Origin: Bacteroidales bacterium
Lineage (GTDB): Bacteria; Bacteroidota; Bacteroidia; Bacteroidales; UBA932
Direction: 5' to 3'
Assembly (NCBI GenBank): GCA_021443605.1
Contig: JABUTQ010000075.1
Coordinates: 1-14,793, forward strand
Length of the DNA: 14,793 nucleotides
Shown here piece after piece: positions 7,438-14,741 of this stretch. Every line of letters starts with the position of its first letter. The stretch's first letter is position 1. The notes beneath the pieces are model-generated. The model saw only the letters and a program-made list of their open reading frames with translations. It was not told the origin of the DNA and did no database searches. The position numbers and the translations under genes were made by a program.

Positions 7438-8384
7438 TCCTCCAATCTTATCACTATCGGAAGGTGGTCCGAATATCCGCCTATGAATTTGTAACCGCGA
7501 TACGTTCCGAAAGGGAAGGCCCGTCTGAGCATAAACTTACGGCGGAAAATAATAGCGTTGTGTTTGTCTTCCATTTGCGTGAGTTTCAGCCCTTTACAAT
7601 CTCTTACAAGGTTGCGGCTCACGATGATGTTGTCATAAAGTGTCCATTTCCTATAGTGGAGGCTTGATCCTTGTCCCGCATCCATCAAATCCCAGAAAGG
7701 ATTGTAGAAATCGTTTTCTCCAACTTCCGATATCTTCTTTTTTGCGCGCAGCTTTTCCGTAAGCGATGCATCGCATGGGCGGTCATTCATATCTCCCATC
7801 ACAATAATCTTTATGCCGGGATATTTCTTGACTATCTCACGGGAATGATTATATACGGTTTCCGCTCCTGCTCTCCGAAATCCATCCGAAACCCCGACCC
7901 CCTTGCGGCGGGAAAGGAAGTGACACACGTAAAAACAAAACATCTCACCTTTCAATAATCCCCTGACATAGAGCATATCACGGCCGATATATTCCCTACC
8001 GCTTCTGAGCACCGGTTTCACGGGGGCGCTTTCCATAAGCTCAAAAAGAGCCGGTCTGTAAAGAAAAGCCACGTCCACACCGCGTGCATCGTTAGATTCG
8101 TAATGGACGAATTTGTACCCGACGTCGGCTATTCGTCTTTGCGACACAAGGTCGTTCAATACGGTGTCATTCTCGATTTCGGACACTCCGATGACAGCGG
8201 GAAATCCCCCTTTCATCTCTGAAATGGAGGCGATTACGTCTGCGAGATTGCTCAACTTCTTCCGGTACTTGTCCGGTGTCCAGCGCTTCGAGCCGGCGGG
8301 TGTGTATTCGTCGTCGTCCGTATTGGGATCGTCAAGGGTGTCGTACAGATTATCCAGATTGTAAAAGACTATGTTTGTAGCCAT
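7434..8384 (-). CDS. Endonuclease/exonuclease/phosphatase (EEP) family hydrolase
   Basis: A 316-residue metal-dependent phosphohydrolase of the EEP (DNase I-like) superfamily. It is of the type common in Bacteroidetes that opens with an 'F-Y-N-x-x-N-L-Y/F-D' motif, here FYNLDNLYDT at about 7-16. Other family motifs in order are IGVSEIEND (metal-binding Glu69 or Glu71), ARGVDVAFLYR at about 100-110, HFLSRRKG with His155, MGDMNDRP with Asp198 and Asn200, and YSDHLPI with Asp306 and His307. The catalytic set therefore looks complete. No signal peptide is seen, so it is predicted cytosolic. The substrate (DNA, nucleotide, lipid or sugar phosphate) cannot be told from sequence. The start at 8384 follows a candidate promoter element on the - strand. 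Confidence 0.88.
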   Translation of the reverse strand: MATNIVFYNLDNLYDTLDDPNTDDDEYTPAGSKRWTPDKYRKKLSNLADVIASISEMKGGFPAVIGVSEIENDTVLNDLVSQRRIADVGYKFVHYESNDARGVDVAFLYRPALFELMESAPVKPVLRSGREYIGRDMLYVRGLLKGEMFCFYVCHFLSRRKGVGVSDGFRRAGAETVYNHSREIVKKYPGIKIIVMGDMNDRPCDASLTEKLRAKKKISEVGENDFYNPFWDLMDAGQGSSLHYRKWTLYDNIIVSRNLVRDCKGLKLTQMEDKHNAIIFRRKFMLRRAFPFGTYRGYKFIGGYSDHLPIVIRLED

Positions 8385-8400
8385 ATCTTGTATGTTTTTA

Positions 8401-8408
8401 CAAATTTA
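8401..8408 (-). promoter_or_regulatory. Candidate Bacteroidetes -7 element for the EEP gene
   Basis: Read on the - strand this is TAAATTTG, a perfect match to TAnnTTTG. It would give a very short leader of about 10 bases before the start codon ending at 8384. No clear -33 TTTG is seen at the expected distance, so support is limited. Confidence 0.35.
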
Positions 8409-8453
8409 GCAACTCCCGACGAATAAGATGGTGAATGGATTGAGAAAAATGAT

Positions 8454-8461
8454 TATTTTTG
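8454..8461 (+). promoter_or_regulatory. Candidate Bacteroidetes -7 element for the lipoprotein cluster
   Basis: TATTTTTG matches TAnnTTTG exactly and lies about 70 bases before the preferred start at 8530, in the divergent intergenic region. If real, it makes the in-frame ATG at 8428 unusable, since that lies upstream of the transcript start. No good -33 element is visible. Confidence 0.4.
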
Positions 8462-8529
8462 CCATAGCAAGCAGCAAAATGCCTGAAAAATGCATCTTTT
8501 TAATGTATAAAAGAGTAAACACGTCATCA

Positions 8530-9951
8530 ATGAAAAGATATTTATTTACAGTATTGTCATTTTCCATCCTGCTTTCCTTTACGGGGTGTTACCAATCACA
8601 AAAGAAGGAGATAGACGATATTGCCTCGAGAGTAAGTGCTCTCACAGAATTATGTAAGGAGTATAATTCTAATTTACAGGCTCTTAGCACCGTTTTATCT
8701 GCCTACGAAAATTATGATTACATCTCCAGCATTAGTAAGATTTCTACAGGTTCGGGAGGATATGCAATCAACTTTCTAAAAGGGGGGACTATCACCATCT
8801 ATAATGGAACGAGCGGAAAGGCTCCGATTGTAAACACAAAGTTAGACACCGACGGTCAATACTATTGGACTGTACAGTATTCCGGCGGTGAAGCGCAATG
8901 GCTTCTTGACGAGAATGAGAATAAAGTACAAGCGGTTGGATCTGTGCCAACACTGAAGATTACAGAAGGATATTGGTATGTATCATACGATTCCCAGTCC
9001 TGGTATCGTTTGGGCAAGGCTGATGGCGACAATGGCGACCCATTGTTCAAAGAAGTGTTCGTCGGTTCCGGTTATGTACTTTTTTACCTATGGGGCGGAT
9101 CTGAATTGAAAATACCGATGTCAGTGAAATATACGGAACTCATCAATCAAATCGCCAAGACAAATGAAAACTCTGAGACCCTTCGGACTCTTTTGTCAAA
9201 GTTGGAAAACAATCTTATGTACATCGAGGATGTGGAGCGTTTTGAGGATTCCGATTCAAAAGGTTACAAGGTTTATTTCTCCGATGGAGACCAAATCGTC
9301 ATTTATGACTGGGAGGGGAGCAATGTCCCTGTGATATCAATGAAGCGATATTCAGATGGAAAGTATTATTGGACGGTTACTGTAGCCCCTGGTGAGGAAC
9401 CTGTCTGGATTTTAGATAGTTACGGATATAAGGTGTCTGCCGAGGAAAGCAACGTGTCAATCCCCGAAGTGGTGGTGAAGACGGATAAGGACAATCAACT
9501 CTATTGGGCGGTGGTGAATGCTCGGGACACGACTTTCATATTGGATTCCGACAAACAGAAAGTGTTGGCAAAGCACGGCACAGGTGCCACTTTCTCAATG
9601 GTTGACAACAGTTCCGACGAATATTTCAAAATTCTCTTGACAGACGGGACTTCCCTCCTCTTTGCCAAGAAATATACTTTCGAATTCGAATATTTCCCCG
9701 GTACCATTGAGAAAGATAAATACGTCGATATCAAATTTACTCTCTACGGTGGGGACGAAAACATTGACTATATGGTCGTTTGCCAGGGAGACGTCACTGC
9801 TGCCATATATCCAGACAGTGGAGGCTCCGGTGGGGTACTGAGAATATATGGCAAAGAAGTATGTGATACCGGCAAAGTTATGGTCATTGCGTATGCCGAT
9901 AACAATTCCGTTAAGGTTGCCGTGAAGACAATACGTGTAAAAGTTGTATAA
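8530..9951 (+). CDS. DUF4988-like lipoprotein with duplicated Trp-rich unit (paralog 1 of 3)
   Basis: A predicted 473-residue outer-membrane or surface lipoprotein. The ATG at 8530 starts a type II signal peptide (MKRYLFTVLSFSILLSFTGC) with lipidated Cys20; the longer frame from 8428 would add 34 residues and spoil it. Residues ~24-60 form a coiled coil. Unit A follows: a strand region (GYAINFLKGGTITIYNG), Trp repeat QYYWTV...WLLDENENKVQAVG (106-137), and GYWYVSYD...WYRLGKADG (146-166). Unit B repeats this order: a short coiled coil (~202-230), GYKVYFSDGDQIVIYD, KYYWTV...WILDSYGYKVSAE (275-305), then QLYWAVVN...FILDSDKQKVLAKHG (318-350). Residues ~382-473 are an all-beta end domain. The N-terminal unit resembles DUF4988, called the PL29 lyase N-terminal domain; no lyase domain is present. 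Function unknown. Confidence 0.8.
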   Translation: MKRYLFTVLSFSILLSFTGCYQSQKKEIDDIASRVSALTELCKEYNSNLQALSTVLSAYENYDYISSISKISTGSGGYAINFLKGGTITIYNGTSGKAPIVNTKLDTDGQYYWTVQYSGGEAQWLLDENENKVQAVGSVPTLKITEGYWYVSYDSQSWYRLGKADGDNGDPLFKEVFVGSGYVLFYLWGGSELKIPMSVKYTELINQIAKTNENSETLRTLLSKLENNLMYIEDVERFEDSDSKGYKVYFSDGDQIVIYDWEGSNVPVISMKRYSDGKYYWTVTVAPGEEPVWILDSYGYKVSAEESNVSIPEVVVKTDKDNQLYWAVVNARDTTFILDSDKQKVLAKHGTGATFSMVDNSSDEYFKILLTDGTSLLFAKKYTFEFEYFPGTIEKDKYVDIKFTLYGGDENIDYMVVCQGDVTAAIYPDSGGSGGVLRIYGKEVCDTGKVMVIAYADNNSVKVAVKTIRVKVV

Positions 9952-9956
9952 GGAGG
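9951..9956 (+). promoter_or_regulatory. Shine-Dalgarno site for lipoprotein paralog 2
   Basis: AGGAGG begins on the last base of the preceding stop codon and lies 5 bases before the ATG at 9962. It decides that start over an in-frame codon at 9944 and suggests translational coupling with paralog 1. Confidence 0.7.
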
Positions 9957-9961
9957 CGGAA

Positions 9962-11413
9962 ATGAAAAATACCAGAAGATTTTTAATTTGGAGCGCGATA
10001 ACTCTTGTGGGCTGTATTTCAATCTCTTGCAGTGGAGATTTGGATAGCGAGATAGATATTCTCAAGCGAAAGCTCGATTCATTGGAAGAGAAATGTTCGA
10101 CAATCAATACCAATATAAAATCTCTTCAGGAGATGGTTGCAAAGATGGAGTCCTGCATCTATATCACCTCCATAAGGGAAATTACGCAAGGCCGGGAAGT
10201 TGTCGGATACAAGATTATGTTCTCTGATGGGGAAATAATTCAATTCACAAACGGCACGAACGTAAGCGATCCGGTTGTCGGACTCAAACAGTGGACAGAT
10301 GGTCTCTACTATTGGACGGTCAACTATGGTGGAGAAACTGAATTTGTATTGGATGAGTTCGGTCAGATGGTGACCGCCACCGGTTCTACGCCCGAGCTTA
10401 AAATTGAAAATGGATATTGGATGATTTCATACGATGGAGTCGTGTGGAACAAGCTGGGCAAAGCAGAGGGGGAATCCGGAAAATCTTTCATCAGCGAAAT
10501 AGCAGATTCCTTGTCATATTTCAAAATCACCTTCGTCAGCAACGAGGTGATGAGAGTCCCCTCCTGGGCATATTACGAACAGCAGAAGAGTCAGTTTGAC
10601 AAGTTGAACAGCGACCTTGCCACACTGCAGGCACTGTATGACGCCATAAAGGACAACGTCTATCTTTCTTCCGTGATTCCGGTGAAGGACAACGATGGCA
10701 CGGTTATGGGGTACAAATTCAAATTCTCTGATGGAAAGGAATTTACGGTTAATAATGCTGTTCCCGGGAACTGCTCTGTGGAAATCCGGACAGATACGGA
10801 TGGCAAGATGTACTGGCAAATGACATACCCGGATGGGACTCAAAAATGGATTCTCAACAGTTTCGGCCAGAAACTTGAAGCCAATCCCCAGGCGGCAAAA
10901 TCTCCGACATTCGGGATAGAGCGCGACACGGACGGCAATTACTATTGGATGGTATCATACGAAGATGGGGTGTATTCATGGATTTTTGATGAGAGTGGCA
11001 AGAAGGTGGCTGCCTCATCAAATTCCCCTTCAGTTTTCAGTGACATTGCTATAAAAGACGATTACGTTGAGTTCTCTGTGCAAGGTGGTACCAAAATTTC
11101 CATGCCGAGATATCCATCGATTATAATTGAGGCTCCGGAATCGCTTTCAATCAAGGAAGGAAAGAGTGTGAACGTCAATTTTACCATAAAGAACGCAAAA
11201 TCTATTTTGGAAGTTGCCGCCATATCGTCTGATGACTTTGTTGCCACAATTTCCAAAAGACAATATAATGCAAGCTCCAAAACTATGACGGGTGTGATTA
11301 CCTTGGATGCGCCCAAGTCTTTCACGACAACCTCTTCTAAGCTGTTGCTTCTTGTTTCAGATGGAGTCGGTCACATTCAAAATTACTTAATTTCAATTGT
11401 TTGCGAAAAATGA
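9962..11413 (+). CDS. DUF4988-like lipoprotein with duplicated Trp-rich unit (paralog 2 of 3)
   Basis: A predicted 483-residue lipoprotein. The signal peptide carries a good lipobox LVGC with Cys18; a second cysteine at 23 (ISISC) is a less likely lipid site. The coiled coil spans about 26-65. Unit A has GYKIMFSDGEIIQFTNG, then LYYWTV...FVLDEFGQMVTATG (112-141) and GYWMISYDGVVWNKLGKAEG (151-170). A second helix-rich linker lies at ~205-232. Unit B has GYKFKFSDGKEFTV, then KMYWQM...WILNSFGQKLEAN (277-308) and NYYWMV...WIFDESGKKVAAS (322-352). The C-terminal beta domain (~386-483) opens with PSIIIEAPESLSIKEG, resembling Bacteroidetes Ig-like surface modules. Start chosen from AGGAGG. Its stop overlaps the start of paralog 3. 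Function unknown. Confidence 0.8.
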   Translation: MKNTRRFLIWSAITLVGCISISCSGDLDSEIDILKRKLDSLEEKCSTINTNIKSLQEMVAKMESCIYITSIREITQGREVVGYKIMFSDGEIIQFTNGTNVSDPVVGLKQWTDGLYYWTVNYGGETEFVLDEFGQMVTATGSTPELKIENGYWMISYDGVVWNKLGKAEGESGKSFISEIADSLSYFKITFVSNEVMRVPSWAYYEQQKSQFDKLNSDLATLQALYDAIKDNVYLSSVIPVKDNDGTVMGYKFKFSDGKEFTVNNAVPGNCSVEIRTDTDGKMYWQMTYPDGTQKWILNSFGQKLEANPQAAKSPTFGIERDTDGNYYWMVSYEDGVYSWIFDESGKKVAASSNSPSVFSDIAIKDDYVEFSVQGGTKISMPRYPSIIIEAPESLSIKEGKSVNVNFTIKNAKSILEVAAISSDDFVATISKRQYNASSKTMTGVITLDAPKSFTTTSSKLLLLVSDGVGHIQNYLISIVCEK

Positions 11414-12846
11414 TGAAGAGAAATTATTTCATAGTTGCAATTCTCTCCGCACTTCTGACATTGTCCGGTTGTGCCAATGATTTGAAATCCAATCTTGAAG
11501 ATTTGCGAAATCAGATTAAGGAGATAGAAACGACAGTTAAGAATCTCAATACCCAGATTTCTGCAGTCCAGGTAATTGTAGATGCCGTAAGGTCAAACAA
11601 TCTGATATCTTCCGTTACTCCGGTCGGAGGTGACAAGAATAAGCCTGACGCCTACCTGTTTACCTTTGCCAACGGCACTTCGATTACCATTTGGAACGGA
11701 CAGGATGGAAATACTCCGATACTTGGGTTGGGTGTGTATGATGATAAATATTACTGGACCGTAAAAGGTGAGGACGGCACGGTGCAGTGGCTCAAGAACA
11801 GTCTCGGCCTTAGAGTCAGGGCTTCCGGCATCACTCCCAAGATGAAAGTGGAAGACGGATATTGGTGGCTCTCGTACAACGATGGGAGCACCTGGACCAA
11901 ACTGCAACCGGCAACCGGCAACGACGGAATTTCATTTTTCAAGAGGGTTGACATCTCCCATTCCGACTATATCATAATAGAGACTTCTGAGGGGTATCTG
12001 TTCAATATTCCGACTGTGGAAGCTTCCAATATGGTGGAGACATTTTGCAAAAAGATAAACAACAATGTCAAGGCGGCCGAAGCGATACTTGCCGGCATAG
12101 ATACCACTATGTTTGTCGAGTCTGTCAGCGAGATAGTGTCGGAGGGGAAGGTTGAAGGGTATTCCATCATTATGAAGGGTGGAAAGGAATTCAAGATTTA
12201 CAATGGTAAGAGTATTGATGTCCCCTTTGATATGATTGCAAAGAAAGATTCGCAGGACAACAGATATTATTGGGCATATAAGACTGAGAATGACAAGGAT
12301 TACGTATGGCTGACAGACAGTGCAGGGAATAAAATTTCGGCTGTTCAAGATTCCGGAAATCCTCAGCTCAGTGCAAAGGATTCACTCGGAATATATTATT
12401 TTACAGTAAGTTATAATGGAGTTGATTATAATTGGCTGAAAAATGCAAAAGGTGAGAAAATACGCGCTTCCGGTTATGACGGAAACAATATTTTCAAGTC
12501 TGTCGAGATAAAAGACAATGGAGTGGTACTTACCCTTGGAAACGACCAGGTTGTGACACTTCCTCTGTACAGGGAGCCGTTGACTTATATCTCCGTGACT
12601 GCGCCGGAGTCTGTTTCTGCCGGTGGTGTAGGAAAGTGCGATATAGAGATTGTGAATTTGATATCGGGTACCAAGGCAGACGCAATAGGTTTGAATGGCG
12701 TGGTGGTGACCTCAGTCGGTGAAGATGGATTGTATTTCACAGTGCCTGAAGGTGCTACCGGTATTGCAACGATACTCGTATTTGCCACTTGGGGGCAAAA
12801 CACAATTATGAAAGTCATTGAAATCCCCATCGTGGCAGCTTCTTAG
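11410..12846 (+). CDS. DUF4988-like lipoprotein with duplicated Trp-rich unit (paralog 3 of 3)
   Basis: A predicted 478-residue lipoprotein with a textbook lipobox LSGC at Cys21. Two adjacent ATGs (11410 and 11413) are possible; 11410 gives an ATGA overlap with the paralog 2 stop, and the choice changes only one residue. A coiled coil covers ~24-60. Unit A has AYLFTFANGTSITIWNG and a collagen-like QDGNTP turn, then KYYWTV...WLKNSLGLRVRASG (110-140) and GYWWLSYNDGSTWTKLQ (150-166). Unit B has a helical linker (~206-230), GYSIIMKGGKEFKIYNG, RYYWAY...WLTDSAGNKISAV (281-312) and IYYFTV...WLKNAKGEKIRASG (324-355). The C-terminal beta domain (~391-478) has the SVTAPESVSAG opening, like paralog 2. 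The three proteins share one architecture but are well diverged, so the duplication is not recent. Function unknown. Confidence 0.8.
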   Translation: MMKRNYFIVAILSALLTLSGCANDLKSNLEDLRNQIKEIETTVKNLNTQISAVQVIVDAVRSNNLISSVTPVGGDKNKPDAYLFTFANGTSITIWNGQDGNTPILGLGVYDDKYYWTVKGEDGTVQWLKNSLGLRVRASGITPKMKVEDGYWWLSYNDGSTWTKLQPATGNDGISFFKRVDISHSDYIIIETSEGYLFNIPTVEASNMVETFCKKINNNVKAAEAILAGIDTTMFVESVSEIVSEGKVEGYSIIMKGGKEFKIYNGKSIDVPFDMIAKKDSQDNRYYWAYKTENDKDYVWLTDSAGNKISAVQDSGNPQLSAKDSLGIYYFTVSYNGVDYNWLKNAKGEKIRASGYDGNNIFKSVEIKDNGVVLTLGNDQVVTLPLYREPLTYISVTAPESVSAGGVGKCDIEIVNLISGTKADAIGLNGVVVTSVGEDGLYFTVPEGATGIATILVFATWGQNTIMKVIEIPIVAAS

Positions 12847-12864
12847 TAAAATACAGATTGTAAA

Positions 12865-14100
12865 ATGAGCGAAATTAGAGACGTGAACCTCTGGGAAGAG
12901 GGGGAACGCAAGATTGAATGGGTGAAGGCGCATATGCCTCTGCTCAATATGATAGAAGAATTATTCATTGAAGAACAGCCGTTTAAAGATGTAAAGATAG
13001 GCCTTTCGGTACATCTTGAAGCAAAGACCGCATATTTGTGCACCGTGCTTGCCGCCGGTGGAGCACAGATGTTCGTTACCGGCAGCAACGTTTTGTCAAC
13101 CCAAGACGATATCGCCGCTGCACTCGTGCGCCGTGGAATGAATGTCTTTGCGTGGCATGCCGCAACGGAAGAGGAGTACGACCATCACCTTCGTTGTGTG
13201 ATAGAGGCTGCCCCGAATATCATCATAGATGATGGGGGAGATTTGGTGCATCTTATCCACACGGAATATCCACAGAACATTTCCGAAGTGATTGGAGGAT
13301 GCGAGGAGACTACGACCGGCATCAACCGCCTTATCGCAATGGCGCAGCGTGACGAGCTCAAGTTCCCTATGGTGATGGTAAACAATGCCAACTGCAAGTA
13401 TCTGTTTGACAACAGATACGGCACAGGCCAGAGCGTATGGAACGGCATCAACCGCACCACAAATCTGATTGTGGCAGGAAAGAACGTGGTGGTGGCAGGA
13501 TATGGATGGTGCGGAAAAGGAATCGCAATGAGGGCAAAGGGGCTTGGTGCTTCCGTGATAGTTACCGAGGTGGATCCGATTCGTGCCCTTGAAGCGATGA
13601 TGGATGGTTTCAAGGTGATGCCAATGGGCAAGGCCGCTCCACTCGGAGATTTATTCGTGACAGCAACGGGATGTTGCGACGTTATCACAAAAGAGCATTT
13701 CAATGCTATGAAGAATGGCGCAATCTGCTGTAATGCAGGCCATTTCAATGTTGAGGTCAGTATCCGTGACTTGGAGAGCATTGCAAAGGAGCATTTCGAG
13801 GCTCGAGCCAATATAGAAGGATACCGGCTTGAAAACGGAAACGTGATATACTTGATAGGAGAAGGCCGATTGGTGAACCTTGCCGCCGGAGACGGCCATC
13901 CTGCAGAGATTATGGATATGAGTTTCGCAATTCAGGCGCTGAGCGCAAACTATCTGGTGCGTAACCGAGGCAAGCTCCCCGCAACCGTACTCCTTGTGCC
14001 TGAGGAGATTGACAAGTACGTTGCAGAAAAGAAGCTTGAAACTATGGGCATCGGCATAGACCATCTTACGGCAGCCCAGCGTGAATATTGCCAAAGCTAA
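12865..14100 (+). CDS. ahcY: S-adenosylhomocysteine hydrolase (adenosylhomocysteinase), short form
   Basis: A 411-residue enzyme that splits S-adenosylhomocysteine into adenosine and homocysteine with tightly bound NAD+, relieving product inhibition of methyltransferases. Active-site residues by family comparison are His50 (SVHLEAKTA), Asp123 (IDDGGDL), Glu148 (EETTTG), Lys178 and Asp182 (CKYLFDNRYGTGQS), and His293 (NAGHFNVE). The NAD loop GYGWCG is at 212-217, followed by acidic Glu235. It lacks the ~40-residue insert and the C-terminal Lys/Tyr tail of the usual long bacterial and eukaryotic form, and has Thr where human Cys195 sits, as in archaeal and Thermotoga enzymes. It starts 18 bases after lipoprotein 3, with no clear promoter or Shine-Dalgarno between. 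Confidence 0.95.
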   Translation: MSEIRDVNLWEEGERKIEWVKAHMPLLNMIEELFIEEQPFKDVKIGLSVHLEAKTAYLCTVLAAGGAQMFVTGSNVLSTQDDIAAALVRRGMNVFAWHAATEEEYDHHLRCVIEAAPNIIIDDGGDLVHLIHTEYPQNISEVIGGCEETTTGINRLIAMAQRDELKFPMVMVNNANCKYLFDNRYGTGQSVWNGINRTTNLIVAGKNVVVAGYGWCGKGIAMRAKGLGASVIVTEVDPIRALEAMMDGFKVMPMGKAAPLGDLFVTATGCCDVITKEHFNAMKNGAICCNAGHFNVEVSIRDLESIAKEHFEARANIEGYRLENGNVIYLIGEGRLVNLAAGDGHPAEIMDMSFAIQALSANYLVRNRGKLPATVLLVPEEIDKYVAEKKLETMGIGIDHLTAAQREYCQS

Positions 14101-14105
14101 GGAAG

Positions 14106-14735
14106 ATGAAGTATAAGCATATTATTTTTGACGTGGACGGCACTTTGCTCGATACGTTTGCAACAGGGGTCGGTTCGCTGCAACTTACTCTCAGAGAGGA
14201 ACTTGGTATCGAGCGCTCTTTGGACTCTCTCAAACATTATTTCGGGATTCCGAGTTTTATGACAGTTAAGGAATTTCCGTTTGACGATGAGGTGAAGGGG
14301 CTTGAAAAGTGGGAGAAAAATTACAATAAGATGGCTCACCTCATCACTCCATTCGAGGGAGTTGTGGATATGCTGGCACGGCTTCACAATGAGGGGTACA
14401 AGCTTGGGGTGCTCACTTCCCGCAGTCTGTATGAATTTGAGAAAGATCCCAGAATGGCTGCCTGGTTGCCCATATTCAGTTGTGTGATAACTTCGGCAGA
14501 TTCCGAAAAGCACAAGCCGGATCCTGCTCCGATGGAGGCCTATATGAGAAAATCGGGCGCATTGCCATCTGAATGTCTGTATATTGGCGACGGAATCGTT
14601 GATAGCCAGTGTGCCGAAAGGGCAGGGGTGGATTTTGTCCTTGCCGACTGGAAAGGCTTCGGCAACGATATTCCGGCGCTTGCGGTCATGCGCTCTGCCG
14701 AGGATTTGTTTGCTTTCTTGGAATCAGCTTCTTAG
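14106..14735 (+). CDS. HAD-superfamily phosphatase (subfamily IA)
   Basis: A 209-residue haloacid dehalogenase-like hydrolase of the phosphoglycolate phosphatase/beta-phosphoglucomutase type. All four motifs are present: DVDGT (nucleophile Asp9, acid/base Asp11), LTSRS with Thr104, the KPDP motif with Lys137, and IGDGIVD with Asp162 and Asp166. An alpha-helical cap of the C1 kind lies between about residues 16 and 80. The substrate is probably a small phosphorylated metabolite and cannot be named. The ATG at 14106 is 5 bases after the ahcY stop; an in-frame codon at 14088 would overlap ahcY. The spacing suggests co-transcription with ahcY. Confidence 0.9.
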   Translation: MKYKHIIFDVDGTLLDTFATGVGSLQLTLREELGIERSLDSLKHYFGIPSFMTVKEFPFDDEVKGLEKWEKNYNKMAHLITPFEGVVDMLARLHNEGYKLGVLTSRSLYEFEKDPRMAAWLPIFSCVITSADSEKHKPDPAPMEAYMRKSGALPSECLYIGDGIVDSQCAERAGVDFVLADWKGFGNDIPALAVMRSAEDLFAFLESAS

Positions 14736-14741
14736 TGCAAT

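Noticed and set aside
8428..8529. N-terminal extension of lipoprotein 1 from an ATG at 8428
   Set aside because: It would bury the lipoprotein signal peptide behind 34 residues, and a candidate promoter lies downstream of that ATG. The start at 8530 matches the paralogs.
8385..8529. An invertible (phase-variable) promoter ahead of the lipoprotein genes
   Set aside because: I looked for inverted repeats flanking the candidate promoter and saw only a 5-bp TTGTA/TACAA pair, and no recombinase gene is nearby.
9595..10113. A 172-codon open frame on the - strand across the junction of lipoproteins 1 and 2
   Set aside because: It crosses a junction of two coding frames on the other strand, has no recognisable domain, and no promoter or ribosome site was seen.
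8530..12846. Calling the three lipoproteins PL29 polysaccharide lyases
   Set aside because: Only the N-terminal DUF4988-type unit is recognised. The remaining length is taken by a second copy and a small beta domain, leaving no room for a lyase catalytic domain.
13185..13811. A 208-codon open frame on the - strand opposite ahcY
   Set aside because: It is fully antisense to the ahcY catalytic and NAD domains, with no family features; a shadow frame.
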